From: Salvator merianae
Taxonomy: Eukaryota; Chordata; Lepidosauria; Squamata; Teiidae
Direction: 5' to 3'
Assembly (NCBI GenBank): GCA_003586115.2
Contig: QVOM02000119.1
Location: 43,774,521 to 43,838,520 of the forward strand
Length of the DNA: 64,000 bases
In this document: positions 35,640-48,702 of the stretch, piece after piece
Position numbering within the stretch: position 1 is the first letter of the stretch
How the letters are laid out: the number at the start of each line of letters is the position of its first letter
Notes under the pieces: model-generated
Database searches by the model: none
The model's input: the letters and a program-made list of their open reading frames with translations, nothing else
Told to the model about the DNA's origin: nothing
Translations under genes and position numbers: made by a program

Positions 35640-36950
35640 ACCTTCCATTATCGTATTTTTGTTAATATCTGATCTTCTGCTTGTTAATCTTAAAACCAGC
35701 CAAAGGGCCAAACTCTTTTAATCTTTCCATTAATGTGTCATTCCCTTCCAATGATTTTTCCAAATTAATCACTAAATCATCAGCAAAAGCCTTTATCTTA
35801 TAAACCTCTTTTTTACTCCTATAATCCTCTCATCACATCTTATATGTCTATTTAATACCTCAAGAACCAGAATAACTAAAAGTGAGGACAATGGACATCC
35901 TTGTCTGAATCCTTTCTGAATTTTACTTGACTCTGTTATTTGCACTTTTTGTGGTGTATAAATTGACTTTATCCACTGAATAAAATTTTCTCCAAATTTC
36001 ATGGTCTCCAAAATTTTAAATAAAAAAGACCAATTTAAATTATCAAAAGCTTTCTCCATTAAAAAATATCAGTGCCATCTCTTTTTCATTATGGTGTTCC
36101 AAGTATTCAATATCGAGGATATTTCTTACATTATCTCTAAATTGTCTTTTTGTTAAGAATCCATTTTGATCTTCATTGATAAAGTATTGTAGAACCCCTT
36201 TAAATCTCTCAGCCAAAATCACTGTAAATAATTTGTAATCACTATTTAATAACATTCCCTTATAATTTTTTGGGAATGTTAAATCTTGACCTTCTTTCAG
36301 TATTAATTATATATTAGCCTCTTTCCTATTGGGAATTTATCCTGTTTGTAATATAATAGTCATAATTCATTTTAAAGGGAGTAAAAACTCACCCTCAAAA
36401 TATTTATGAGAAAGCACAGATAATCTATCAGGTCCTGGTGCCATTCCAGTTTTAACTTTCTTAATAGCCTCACAGATTTCCTGTGGAGTTATAGACCCAT
36501 TTATCAATAATCTCTCCTCATCTGTAATGTTAGGTAAATCTTGCTTAAGTAAATATTCATCCATTTGTTCTCCAGAAATTTCTTGTCTTGTATATAAATC
36601 AGTATAATATTGATGAAAAACTTCCTTTAGAACATATTATCAGTTACTAAGGTATTACCTTCTTGCTCCTTTAAAATAACTTTTTTTTTCTTTCTTTACG
36701 TAACTTGTAAGTCAATCATTTTCTAAGTTTATTAGCAAATTCAAAATTCCATTGCTTTGCATAACACATCTTGGCTTCTATATCCTTCACAGTTAACACT
36801 GATAATTGTCTCTGTAATACCTTAATTTGTTTCATAACACCTATATTCACTTAAAAGTTCTTCAGCTACTTCTTTATTTTCAAGCTTCTGCTATTGTTTG
36901 CTGTCCATCATATCTGGTATTGTGTTTGTCATTTCTTGTTACGTTATTTC
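35640..36950 (-). mobile_element. L1 LINE ORF2 reverse transcriptase domain, broken
   Basis: On the minus strand the L1 ORF2 order is preserved. The pre-RT linker appears near 36770-36700 (AKMCYAKQWNFEFANKLRK). It is followed by QEICEAIKKVKTGMAPGPD (36480-36420). RT block 0/1 reads LLNSDYKLFTVILAERFKG and NEDQNGFLTKRQFRDNVRN (36255-36120). Block A is MEKAFDNLNWSFLFKILE (36059-36006), block B is KGFRQGCPLSSLL, and the catalytic block C is KAFADDLVINLEKSLEG (35793 downward), ending GPLAGFKINKQKI. The protein would copy its own RNA at a nicked target site. Frameshifts separate at least four frames, and the endonuclease and C-terminal domain are missing. Confidence 0.9.
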
Positions 36951-39900
36951 TTGCCAAGCACTAGACATTCCTATATTGCCAGCTAAATGAAGTAATAACA
37001 GAGTACAAAATAGTCACATTAGCGGGTGTCCTATTTATTTCAGGCATGTGAGGAAAATGTTTTTTTGTGACAGAAAGGAAAACACAGCTAAAGAGGGCTG
37101 ATTTACATCATGACTAACATATTTGGAAGTCCAACTGTGTGAATTAAGGCAAACATTTCATTTGAGCATTACCAGCAACAACATAAATTTGGCCTGCAAA
37201 TGCCCAAGATAATACAATCACATTTTCAATTTATGAAATTAAAATTGAATTATAGCATTTGGAGAATTAATTACAAAATGAGATAGAAGTTTCCTAATAT
37301 GATTAATTGGAAACACTTCTGTAGGAATGCAACTAATTACCTGCCATTATAAACCTGATTCTGGCACCAAAATGGTGGCAACGAGGTTAAGCCAGGAAGT
37401 TACTTAACTATGGAAAAAACTAAGAAAGCATTCTTGTAAACAATTAAAGGATTAGTTAAAGAATTAGTTAAGATGGTAATTATTAAGTACCCTGGTTTGA
37501 CTTGATGACCATTGTTGAATGCTTTTAAAATTATTTTATGGCTTATAAATAACCATTTAAAATCCATCGGGAGCAGCTGAACTAATACCTCCAACCAACA
37601 AGCTTTAATAGTGTGGACTTTATGGAAAAAGGGAGCAATCTATCTGGAGCTGTCCATGGTCCTGCTATCATGTACTTGCATTATCACTGGTTGAATCTGC
37701 ATCTTGCATTCCAAGTTACCCTTTAATCTCATTAATGAGTGTCTAAGGTCCAAATAGCTGCAGGTATCTGTGTGGCAGCAAGCATATATATATATTAAGT
37801 TGGGGATGATGATTCTGTGGCATATAGGTCATTTGTGACACTCCTTTCATGTGGCAAACACTGGTAGTTGGCAGGGGAAAAAAAGAGGGAGTTATACAAT
37901 CCAACAATCTTTCCAATACAGTCCTGCTTTTGGCTCTGGGTCTACTCACCATCAGTTTGGCATCAACTGCAGCCATTGTCTGATCTCTTTTCCATCATAT
38001 GAAAAGTATTCCATATTCTTTCAATAACTATATTTTTAAATAAAACTAAGACAATGTTAGGGCTATAAAGGCAATAAAGCATCAACTATCTTCACTCAAA
38101 GGAATGCATGGAAGGTCTTTCTCAAGCAGCAAACTATTTATATATTTTTAAAAAGTGGTTACAGAATGATGTAGATGTAGGAATACTGGTATTTGTTAAT
38201 TAGGCAGACTACAAGCCAGTGGCATTCACTGTTTATCAGGTAAAACATTTTTATCCAATACGAATAAAAAGCAACATATATTGAAATTAGAAACATGCAG
38301 CATTAGAAGCTGAGATCTGTGATAACATATCAAAATGATCTAATCACCTACAGTCAAGAATAATCTGGACCTGAAATAAATGTTTCAGCCAAAGTTTTGA
38401 ATTTCAGTGGATGACGGTAGGGCTTCTGCAAACTAGTGAGGAACCTGTGTTTTAGAGAGCGTGGATACAAGAGATGGACCCATGTATCTCATTCCTAATG
38501 ATGAATACTTCAGGAGGTATCACAGGAGCTAAAGATATGCAAAGGTTTTGAGTCTGCAACATCCCAAGCTGGAATGGGACATTCTAAGATGAAAAAAGAG
38601 GAGTCTTGTTTCGAGCTCAGAAAAATGAGATGTTTTGTTTTGGTGTTCCAGTCCTATTTTGGTGGCTATTTTGATATCTTCTTTCCTTTGATTTCTTCCT
38701 GCACCCATTCTCAGTTTACCTAGGCAGCTCATTTGTGGTCTGGGTATTATGTAGAATTCACTGTGCTCTATCACCCAACCTAATTCTGGATCCCTAAGCC
38801 TCCCCCAAAGGGAATAGGGGACTTTGAATTATTCCCACGTTGTTCCTCAGGGCTGAAACCCTCAGAGAGTTCTGAGTGTTTTGTCAAAACCACTGGCTGA
38901 TCCAATTGCTCTGACAGAATATTTTGGAGATTAACCTCAGAACAATATCCAAAATTAGTTCTCTGCACATTCTTAACAGAATCAGAGTTGAAAGGGCAAC
39001 TGACCTTAGGTTGCAAACTCACAGTGGGTGATTGTGGTGCCTGCTGAGCCAGAGATGAATGAAAGCTCCTTGGTTTCAAAGTTACAGCATAGTTCTAATT
39101 TGGAATGTACAGGAAATGGCCCCAGAAGTCAGCCATTTTTTGCACATATCTGGGTATGTGGAGAACAATGCAGATAAGTCACTCATACTGCTGCCATCCA
39201 TCTTCCCAGTGGAGGTGTGGGTGCCCAAGGACAGCATGTCCCATCAGAGAATGGGAAGAATGCTTCCAAAGGTGTTTGCTGGCCCTTGGAGGCATGCTGC
39301 TTGCCTGAGATGCCACCAGCATGAGGACCCATGCATCTTGTGCCCTCATCAGATGCTTGGGTCAGCCCAGTGTTGATACAGACCAAATTCCCTGCTCCAT
39401 GTAGGTATCCAAATTAAAGCATTTCTATTAGATGACTGTCCAGCCTCTGCTAAAGTAGAAGATGGCCATGTACTGTGCAGGATTCTATATTGCAACTGAT
39501 AGGCACTAGGACTGTTTGTATGTTTGGTTCCAAGCTGCTTAAAAACAGAGACCAATCAATCTTTATGGACTATGCTAAGATAGATGGATAGATGGATGAA
39601 TGATCTGATCTAATTTTTAGGTTTTGTGCCCTTATTAGTAGTGCAACCTTGCTAACTGCTTCTATGGGCTGTACTTGCACCGAAGTTGGAAAACAGATCC
39701 ACCTCTTCCTTATACTACAGCTCCCATAATCTTAGAGATCAGGGGAATTGTGATTTTAAAAATGGAATTTTTCCAGACTCTGACTCACAAATGCATATTT
39801 CATGACAAAATAGCAGATTGTTCTGTTCTATCTGAGTTCTGCAAACATGCTGGAATAACATCACATTTTTCAACTCATGAATCCTGAAACAATTTTTAAC

Positions 39901-40436
39901 TGTCTTGTGTGTTGGAGTGAAGATGGGGTATGATGCTTTCATTACTTCCTGTAACTTGCAAATCTTACTGCTGGAAAGGAAAATGGTAGACTTTTCCAGC
40001 ACAGATTATTGTTGACCTTTTCCTCTGTGTGTGGTTTACTTGCTTCTGGTTATGGTGTCCTAACAAACATTAATTGAGGAGACATCAATGGGCATAAAAC
40101 TTTGCACATGAAACTTCCAGGCTTGAAGGAACGACTTTTGCAGCTCAAGGGTCCGTGCCTGTATACTGGAGGAATGGAAGTAACATGAAGTTGGGATGGA
40201 GACAACATGTTCCTACCATCTCTTTCCACAGACATCTTCCCCCTCCCCAGCAAGAAATGTATAAGGGGATTATTTAACAATTCTATTTCAGGGACACAGC
40301 AGGATCCTCAGCTACATGAAGACTATAGCTACAGGGTGGGTGAAGGAAGACGAGCAGTTAATTCAGACAATTCCATATATTTCTGCCCTCTTCCCATTGA
40401 TGTACACAAGCTTTCTTATGCTTGGCCAATGAGTGA
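36951..40436. other. 3.5 kb of unassigned sequence, no gene seen
   Basis: No exon or repeat family recognised. A short imperfect GATA/GATG tract occurs near 39570-39598. All open frames are short. Confidence 0.5.
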
Positions 40437-40493
40437 GGGAAGGAAGGAAGGAAGGAAGGAAGGAAGGAAGGAAGGAAGGAAGGAAGGAAGGAA
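40437..40493. repeat. (GGAA)n microsatellite
   Basis: About 14 uninterrupted GGAA units. Confidence 0.98.
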
Positions 40494-40509
40494 TCTAATT
40501 GATGGCTTG

Positions 40510-40725
40510 AGGCTGCACCTGCACACATTAGAAAAAAGCAGTTCAAAAAGAGGTGGTAGCATGCAGATCCCATCCCGCCTGTAATCCACTTTAAAGGCTA
40601 ATATGCATTTTGGAAGCACATTTTCTGGCCTTCAGTGTGGATTAAGGCACTAACATGTGGACACTATATCCTCTAAGCTGCTTTTGAGCCACTTTTTTAT
40701 TTTTACTCTGTGTGGATGCAACCTT
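40510..40725. mobile_element. palindromic MITE, family A, copy 4
   Basis: Both outer arms are readable: AGGCTGCACCTGCACACATT on the left and CTCTGTGTGGATGCAACCTT on the right. Both are followed inward by A/T runs and GCAGTTCAAAAAGAGG / CTGCTTTTGAGCCAC. The core is AATCCACTTTAAAGGCTAA against TCTGGCCTTCAGTGTGGATT. It starts 17 bp after the GGAA microsatellite. Confidence 0.7.
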
Positions 40726-43300
40726 GAGTTTCACTGGATCAATCACCGTTACTAAACTGTTCACCTGAATCTTTCCATTGTGGCAATTAATGTAGAAGAT
40801 CTGCATTGGCAGGGCTGATAGAAGTTCTAGTTTACAACATTTGGAGGGCATCAGAGTAAGGCAGTCTGGCCTGGAGGTACGGATTTCAGTAATTGATCAC
40901 TGTTTGCGTGGGAGCTGAGGGAACAGGACGAGATGGGAATCATTTGTGTTTCCCAGACAGCAAACACAATGTTGCTTCAGAACAAAGTAGCAAAAAGTTC
41001 CCCCAGAGAATCAGCAAAATGAAACAGACAAGAGAGAGCTTTTCATTTTGATTCATTTAACCACTCTTCTGGAGGGTAACTTTCAAGTTGACCTTAAGAA
41101 AATAGTCTTTTGGGATGGGAAGTTGCCGACCAGATCTGAAAAGAAAGAAAGAAATCCTCCATGTACTGTGCCTTGTCCTTCATTCTAAAATGCGTTGTTT
41201 CTTTTCCTTAGCGCTCTTCTTTTCATTTTGGATTAGCATTTTTGAAAAGACATTCTGGAACTGAGCTTGTTGAATGCTATTTTTCAGTTCCATCGCTAAT
41301 TTTGCTTGCTTCTGTCATGGTTTGCTTCATTTGGAAAAAGAAAGATTAGTTTAAATTATTTATACACTTTTTTTCTGTCTAAAAAATAGCCAAGCGGCTT
41401 TCATTATAAGTCAAATGTAATATAAAACTCTGCGTCCTTAATAAGAAGCTGTAGCAATATAGGTACAATAAAGCATCAGTGGTAAATGCCAAGAGGTAGC
41501 AGAATTAAATCTCGATCAAGAATGTAATAAAATGAAAGGCCAGGGTTAAATTCTACATTTAAAGAAAGGAAAAGCGGGGGGGGGGGCCCTCTCTGGGAAA
41601 AGAAAGAGACCAGGCAAATACCAGCTTGGTTAGGGATGTGCCAAACTGCAGTTCATCAAAGCATGAACTGCAGTTAGACATCGGGGACTGCCAGGTGCTT
41701 TACACAACTCACAAGAGGTCGAGATGCATTTAAGCGATGTAGGGAATTCAGCTCTTTTCTGAAGCACAGCAGCTGCCATGATAGCTCCTTTTGTGGGTGG
41801 TGCTATAGTACACATTGGTGCACATGCACATGGCACAGAGAGGGTTATAAGGGTGGTTGCTGTGCTGTTGGGAGCTATGTATCAGGAACACTGGTTTAGG
41901 GGGCAGAGTTCTGCCCAGACACAAGATCTCCAGTGGAACCTATAGCTAAATGGCTTTAAAAATGAAGAATTAATCAGAGTGGCCAAAAGAACAGACAGCA
42001 GAGTATAAAAACAGTGCATAACTAAATATTTTTCCAAAGGAGGTCACAATCTTCATTAAAAAAAAATACAGCAAGAGGTTCAAAACTAGGATGAAATAGC
42101 AGAAATGTCCGTTCTGACAACCAACAGCTGATCATCAGTGCCAGCAAATACCGTAAAGCAGGTGCACTGCAAGGGATTCGCTTGTTAGAGGTTGTGTTGT
42201 AGCTAACTATGCCAAGCAGGAAACAAGCAATACAGTCCCAGTAGGATTTGACAGGTAGAGAAAAAGGGAGCTAAAGAGAAGAGACCTGAATCTACACTAA
42301 CCATCCACAGGGAACCCTAAAACTACCAGGGATCACATGGACTATTTCACCCTCCACTGCAATAAGGTCTCAGGAGCAAAGTCTCTGCCCCAAGGAACCT
42401 CCATTCTGCTAAACTATCCAATAAAGGGAGACAGAGCTTCACAAAACAGCAAGGGCCAAGCAGGGAACCAAGTTCAATTCTCAGGCCAAACTACTGCACC
42501 GAGGCAGCAGTCGATGAAGGCAGAGTTCAAGTTGTGAAGCTGCTCTGGCAAGAAGCAACAGTTCAGAGCAGCAAAGTGGCAGTAATGAGGAGACAGAAAG
42601 GTGGCAAATTCAATGTCTGGTTGCAGTCTTCTTCTGGGGATGAGAGGTGGCACCGTGGAGGATGGATCCAGGTGATGGGGATCATACCATGTGCTACTTG
42701 AGGACTCTTTTATTCCTAAAACTAATAATGGGACTGTGACCTCATTGGTCTTTGGACCTCCTAGAAAGCAGGCAGAAATACGACCTAATATTTTCCTATA
42801 TGGGCAGTGGGGCGGGAAATGTGTTCTAGTGTGCTGAGTGCAGAGATGTGATTGTGTGTATGATAGTATTTTTGGTGCCTTGTTCAGCCAGTTGTTTATG
42901 TGCCATGCTGCCTGCTTGCACCTCTGGTTGTGCAGATCCAAGGCTGATGACTGATAAGAGTTCAGACAATGAGGTAGCTCATGAGAGACAAAAACCAATC
43001 AATGGGTAAATATCGCCCTTCTTCCCGAATTGCATGAGTGACTGGGATGGGCAATGTGGTCCTTAGTGAACATGGAGACAAGTCACCTGAGACTCCTTCC
43101 CCAGGCACCAGAACAGGCTGAGTTGACATAGCCTATAATTGAGTGTAAAGAATTAGACTCCTGATTAGCTGATTCAGTATTTTCTATTTTGATTAGGAAA
43201 ATCTCTAAGATTTCTAGACTTTCAGTCTTTTTAACTGGAAATAAACATGAGGTGTTCTACCTGCAAACCATGCACACTCACACTATGCTTCCTACATAGT
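40726..43300. other. unassigned sequence with one possible hAT terminus
   Basis: No gene recognised. At 41632-41672 TTAGGGATGTGCCAAACTGC is followed by a short palindrome, AACTGCAGTTCAT / ATGAACTGCAGTT, and looks like the left end of a hAT-type MITE; no right end was found. The 174-codon minus-strand frame at 42474-42998 is the longest in this part, but its translation has no domain, repeat or signal that I recognise. Confidence 0.4.
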
Positions 43301-43308
43301 GTTATGAA

Positions 43309-43507
43309 CAGTGGTGGCCTGCGGCTTTAAGCCCAGGTGTTTGGGCCCCGCACAAAGCGTACTATAGCTGTTCGCACGGCCTCTGGGCCTCCGTACTGCC
43401 TAGGCGACCTGCTGAAGCAGTACGGAGGCACAGAGGCCCTGCAAACAGCCATGGAGCACTTCACATGGTGCCCGAACGCCCAGGCTTAAAGCCACCAGCT
43501 GCCACTG
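43309..43507. mobile_element. hAT-type palindromic MITE with 8-bp duplication
   Basis: The ends CAGTGGTGGCCTGCGGCTTT and AAAGCCACCAGCTGCCACTG are inverted repeats beginning CAGTGG, a hAT-like terminus. They are flanked by GTTATGAA (43301-43308) and ATTATGAA (43508-43515), an 8-bp target duplication with one change. A second palindrome lies inside: GGCCTCTGGGCCTCCGTACT pairs with AGTACGGAGGCACAGAGGCC. It is 199 bp, CpG-containing and non-coding. Confidence 0.85.
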
Positions 43508-43515
43508 ATTATGAA

Positions 43516-45529
43516 GTTGAAAATAAACACTATGTGCCATGGCAGGTTTATCACACTGCCTGTTTGTCTCTGAAAAATTGTTGGGCTGGTTCCAGAAGAA
43601 GTTAGCCACAAATTGTATTAATTTCAATTATCTTACAAATCACAAATCATTGGATTTGGGATCCAATTGACTGTCACACTAAAGCCTGGCCATGGTCAAT
43701 AATGGTGCTCAGCAGAATGATAATCAGTACGCAGCAAAGACAACACAACACAACATTCAGCTAGCTGATATAAATGCTTTCTCTAAATTATTCTCCTCTC
43801 TCCATAACAAGAAACAAATAGCCTTTGAAGAAGGGCTGGGACCACCAACAGGGAACTACGGGATCCATGGCTGTCTGCTAGCTTCAGATACAGAAAAATG
43901 ATTAATGCTATAGCTTACGCATTATCAAGTAAAATGATCAGAATCTACTTTCATTTACTAGAATATATAAAAAGTGACTCCCCCCATCTTCTAGTAGTAT
44001 TTGCCCCCAAAGCAAACCTTCATAGGCATACAGGGTCTTAAAGAGAAGGAGATAGAGAAGAAACAGGGAGAAGAAAGGTCAAGGTGAAAGAAGCAAATTT
44101 TGTTTCTGTATGTGTTGTGCATAAAATGCTCTTCAAGCATGGCATGAGTCCTGTAATATTAGCAGTAAGGGTTCTACCTTGGGAGCAGCATCCCAAAGAA
44201 GGGATGAGGGCTAGAAGCATAGCTGTCCTTGAGATAACTTGGCCTTCTGGTGACCCAGGCAACAAAGGGGGTGTTGGGCTGGCTGCTGAACTTTGTGCTG
44301 CTTTATTGTTTCATGCTTTCAATCTCTGAGAAGTTTTTATTCCTCTGCAAAAGGAATGTCCCTAGGAACAGATTCTGCCCTTGGGCGTGGTGACATACTC
44401 TCAGCACATGGTGAGAAGTGTTCACTGCATTCCCGGTGCTCTTTTGGCCTGGGCTGATGTGGCTGTGCAGATGTTTCCCTAGTTAGACCGACCTTAGGTG
44501 CTGGGGAGGGCAGGAACACACATCCATATATCTAACTTGTCTGGTGTCTGATAAAGAAGGAGGGTATGCTTGGGAAAGGTAAGAACTAATTTTGCACTGG
44601 GAAACCTGTAACCATTCAAAGTAAGAATTATTAGGATAGGAAGAAATTGTCACCTTGGCATCATCTTGCACAAATGAAAGAAAAAAGCAATGAAACATGG
44701 TTGCAGGCTTTAAAATGCACTTAGAGTTATCCATCCTTCTGAATTCTCCAGTTCTTCTATCCATCTGTTACAGTTAGAGTAGGATTTGATGCAAGGCATC
44801 AGAGGAGAAGGGAAGGGCACCTGATCTGTGGGTTGGAGAAGGTTGCAGTGTTGCTCTCTAAGCTAAATCACTGTTTTGCTGATGCCACTGTCTAAGGGGG
44901 AAAAAAAGGGGGGGGGGAAGATCTGCAATTGTAAAAGAAACAAACAACTTGGCCTCAAAAGTAGAAAGGGTAAGTCTTAGCAAACTCTATCTAGCATGCT
45001 GGGGAACAATCACTGAAATGTCCAAATATATAGCCCAATCCTAGATTTCAATTTCTGAATTTTATTAGCATGAGGAATGAAAAATGTAGATTAGATAAAG
45101 AGCATGTACTTTCTGTAATCCTCCATTTTATTTTGTCCTTTGCAAGAAGAATTATTTAAGAGGATTTGCAACCTTTAGTGACAGTTGCATTTCTCGCCCA
45201 AAATGTCCAGTAATGGACAACGAACAGGAAATAATCAGGGAGTGGGGAATCAGACAAGAGGCCTGTTGGAGATCTTTGTTGGATAAGGAGACAGAGTAAA
45301 CAATGATGATAGGGAAGAGGATCTTTCAGTCAGGTTGGTTTTCATAATTACAAGTTGTGACATGACTTCCAGTATTTATGTAGAAGAGATGCTTCACTAT
45401 GGCTGCAGAAAGATATGCATTTTGCTGCGCTAACCACTAAAACACTGGCAAATGAAGAAATAAGAACATGATCACTGGGAAGATTTCTATTAGTTTCAGG
45501 CTACCACTTTATTGCATGCCTTTTACGTT
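43516..45529. other. unassigned sequence, no gene seen
   Basis: No gene recognised over 2 kb. Purine-rich runs of A and G occur near 44898-44920. Confidence 0.5.
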
Positions 45530-45624
45530 TGTTGTTGTTGTTTTTAATTGTTGCAACCTGCCCTGAGACCTTTGGGTATAGGACGGGATAAAAATGCAAA
45601 TAAATAAATAAAATAAATAAATAG
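45530..45624 (+). mobile_element. LINE-type 3' tail with (AAAT)n
   Basis: TTGTTGCAACCTGCCCTGAG, ACCTTTGGGTATAGGACGGG and ATAAAAATGCAAATAAAT are followed by AAAT repeats. This is the typical end of an L2/CR1-like LINE or a SINE that borrows its tail. The same block occurs in reverse at 11508-11592. The rest of the element upstream is not recognisable. Confidence 0.6.
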
Positions 45625-45646
45625 TTCCTGTGAACAGGACTCAGAG

Positions 45647-45998
45647 AAAGAGATATGCCTGAAAGAATGAAAACTGCAAGTTCAGTTCAAAATCGAATTG
45701 AACACCTGTTTGTTCAGCTCAGTGGGGAACCATTTAATCAAACACATGGTTGTTTGCATTTGATTTCAGACTTGTTTGAAAACAAAAAAATTACCAATTT
45801 TTCCATGTAAAAATGTCCCTTTTCCCAGGCAGACTGAAACTGTTTGACCAGATTACTTGTGTTCATGTGTGGAAGACTGTTCAGTTCAATCAAATTTCCA
45901 GATATTCAAATACATGCATTTTCGGTTCAATGTGAACAGCTTCCAACATGAACTAACCAATCACATTTTCAAATATGAACTGAACTTTTTACATCTCT
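45647..45998. mobile_element. hAT-type MITE with 8-bp duplication
   Basis: The left end AAAGAGATATGCC and right end TTTTTACATCTCT are diverged versions of the TAGAGATGTGC terminus. They are flanked by ACTCAGAG (45639-45646) and GCTCAGAG (45999-46006), an 8-bp duplication with one change. The interior is rich in GTTCAGTTCAAA / TTTGAACTGAAC-type inverted motifs like those of the 6266 and 57840 copies. It is older than the 9257 element judging by decay of the ends. Non-coding. Confidence 0.75.
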
Positions 45999-46006
45999 GC
46001 TCAGAG

Positions 46007-48399
46007 GGAATAGGATTACAGTCATCCTTTCCTCCAAACCATTGTGTAATACAAAATCATGTTAAGCAAGTAATTGTTACCTATGGGAAATTTTGACTTA
46101 CAAAGCCTATTTGTGATGCTGCTCAACACTCTAACCATGATCACTACATTGCCTTTACTCTCATATCGTTCTTCTATCAACTTACATCATTTCTTGGTGC
46201 CTGCCAATCTGAAAGGATATAACCGTGGCCAAGATAAAGCTGTAATTCAGGAACATCTGAATGACCATATATTAGCCCCTGCAGCCAGAGACAGAGCTTT
46301 GTTTTTCACTCATGCAAAGTCTGTCAAAACAAACCTCTCCTTCTTCATTTAGAAGAATTTTTTTGTCCTATTGTTGAGTCAGAATGCAGCTGCTAATTAG
46401 AGAACCCAAGAAACCAAAAATTACCCCAGCTTTTTTTGTACTTGTCTTTGTTTTCTAACAGGAAAAAGTGGGCTGTGCATCTAAATAAAAAGAAGGAATT
46501 ACCTTACATCAAGAACAATGCTTTTATTCCTAAATCATTATCTTCAGACAATAAACATTGCTATCTCCCTATTGATAATGGACTGATAAAGTTGATTCTT
46601 GTGATTGTACTGGCCAGTAGATTCTGAAACTCTCAGTACAATTTCAGCACAGCTATTGATGGCCATTCTGCCAATAATCACATTGAAGTGTACAGTATAG
46701 TGATTTCAGCTGTTGGTGCAGTTGCTCCTAGATGTGTTCTCTCCCTGGTTCACCAAACAAGGTCTTCCTGATTCAAAAAGAAAACAGTGTGGGTGACACT
46801 GCACAGTATTTTGAAAAGCTATGCCATGGTAATGACAGCAGCAACAAAAATCCTCCTTTATCTCTGCCATGAGCACATCAATTTCCCTGGTCTGAATTTT
46901 CAAAACTGGCATGTTTGATCATCCTTTTCCCTCCAGACTTTCCTGTCCACATAGTTCAAAGAGTTTTGATTCCCATGTAAGCAGAGGAGTGAAAAGATGT
47001 GTCAAGATCTGTAAAAGTAACCATGGAGCAAATAGCAAATAGGTTGCTTTCCTCTTTTTAAGGTTCTGTTCACACTTTGTGTGTTTTTAGGAAACATCAC
47101 ACAAACTGCATATGACAGTCACTTCGTGTGCAGACTGCCAGATGGCCACATTTTGTCAAGTGCAGTTTGCACATTTCCACAAATTGCATGCCTTGACTCA
47201 CTATGCTTCCTTGGTTTGCCTTTATTTGCACTGACCTCATATGATTCTCCATAGTTTCAAATTTCTGCTTTGGTGAAGAGGCTTGAAAAGGCTGCATTTC
47301 AGCTTGTTGGAAGATGAATGCAAATAGTGCCTTAATAAGAGACTTTTGGAGGAGGTATGCTGTGCAATATGATGTATTTGTAACACCTTAACACAAGTAC
47401 GTAGCACTTCAAGTAACACTTGCAATAAAGTAATGTATACACTACCCTTAAGGAAAGAGCTAAAAACTGGAAGGCTACCTCAAGTGAGTTGTTTAATACT
47501 GAAATATATGGAGATGAAAGATCACTCATATAAATTAATTAACAAGCACGTGGCAGCCCTATTGAATCAGGATGGTAGAATCCCATGCAAGCCATAAGAA
47601 TGGAGCAGCAAGATAACTAGGAAACAGCAAGCTCCTTATCAGACTCTCTGATTTGGGGTGGTATATGGTCAGTCACATTAGCATATCTTAATTAAGAATT
47701 AGCCTGTGATTTGCAGAACAAATTATTATTTAAGACACTAGGGGATAGAAATAATTTATGCTTTTAAATGCCACATTTTGGTATGTGCTTAAGTTATTGA
47801 GGATATATTTGTGTAGATAACACAACCTTCCTTTTAAATCTTTATGCTTTGCATAGCATCTCCCCTGTAAAATGCTGATTAAGTACAAGTACTTCTTCCT
47901 AGCCATACAGATAGCAATACATAAATACTTCAAAATGCAGTATATGCAGTTGAATTGTTCTAATGCACTTTGATCAATGTGGGTAGCTTTAAAAATCAGC
48001 AATTTTATGCAGCCTACACATACGGAATGGGTGGCAGCTGTAGCATTTTGGGTACACACTGCAAGGGAATTGAATTTCTGTTTAGAATCAACTCATTAAA
48101 GACAGCTGATTAAGTTTCATGAATAGGAAAGTGTAGGCCCTAACCATCTTGTGACTCATAGCAGGAAAGAGAGAGGAAGCAATGAGAATGAAGAAAGTGG
48201 GAACCATTAGTATGCCAGTCAGAAAAGCAAAGCAGACATGAAGAAGGAGAGGAAGAGTCATCAGTTGGGTCTCCACAAGCCATTCAATATACCTTGGAGG
48301 GGCAGTCAAGCCAAAGGGGCATGAGAGCACTTGGAGGGATTTGAATGCCCCTCCCAGGCACAAAAAGTTCAATGAATGAGAAGCAATGAGATTAAAAAG
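46007..48399. other. unassigned sequence, no gene seen
   Basis: No gene or repeat recognised over 2.4 kb. Confidence 0.5.
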
Positions 48400-48702
48400 A
48401 GGCACGGTGGCGCAGAAGGCTAAGGCACTGATCTTTCAATAGGAGGATCGGAGTTCAAGGCCCCTGTCTGCCGTGTAGAGGGGATGAGCGCCCTCTACTG
48501 GCCTCTAGCTCCAGCCAACCTAGCTGTTCAAAAGCAAGTAATTGCAAGTAGATAGATAGGGAGCATCACATTGTGTGATGCGGAAGATAGACAGATGTAA
48601 GCCTTCGTGCGAAAAATAACCTTGTAAGCCGCTTTGAGTCAGCTTTGACCTAGAAAAGCGGGGTATAAAAACCAAGTTCTTCTTCTTCTTCTTCTTCTTC
48701 TT
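48400..48702 (+). mobile_element. tRNA-derived SINE with (CTT)n tail
   Basis: The head GGCACGGTGGCGCAGAAGGC TAAGGCACTGAT follows the pol III A-box and D-arm layout of a class II tRNA (tRNA-Leu-like GTGGCnnAGnGGTCTAAGGC). GGAGTTCAAGGCCCC at about 48450 is the B-box position. The body follows, then a tail block TTGTAAGCCGCTTTGAGTC and AAAAGCGGGGTATAAAAACC resembling LINE 3' ends, and finally a CTT/TTC repeat (48677-48702). Known SINEs borrow such a tail so that a partner LINE reverse transcriptase can copy them. It is not a functional tRNA: it has no matching acceptor stem. Confidence 0.85.

Noticed and set aside
34200..36950. The plus-strand L1 tail and minus-strand L1 reverse transcriptase as one twin-primed insertion
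   Set aside because: In twin priming the inverted 5' part lies on the 5' side of the 3' part. Here the reverse transcriptase part lies beyond the 3' end, with a SINE and other sequence between, so two independent insertions are more likely.
40358..40619. Frames with FLPS repeats on the minus strand
   Set aside because: They are translations of the GGAA microsatellite.
42474..42998. 174-codon minus-strand frame, one of the longest in the window
   Set aside because: The translation shows no domain, signal peptide, repeat or family resemblance that I can recognise, and there are no splice or promoter signals to support it. It is most likely a chance frame.
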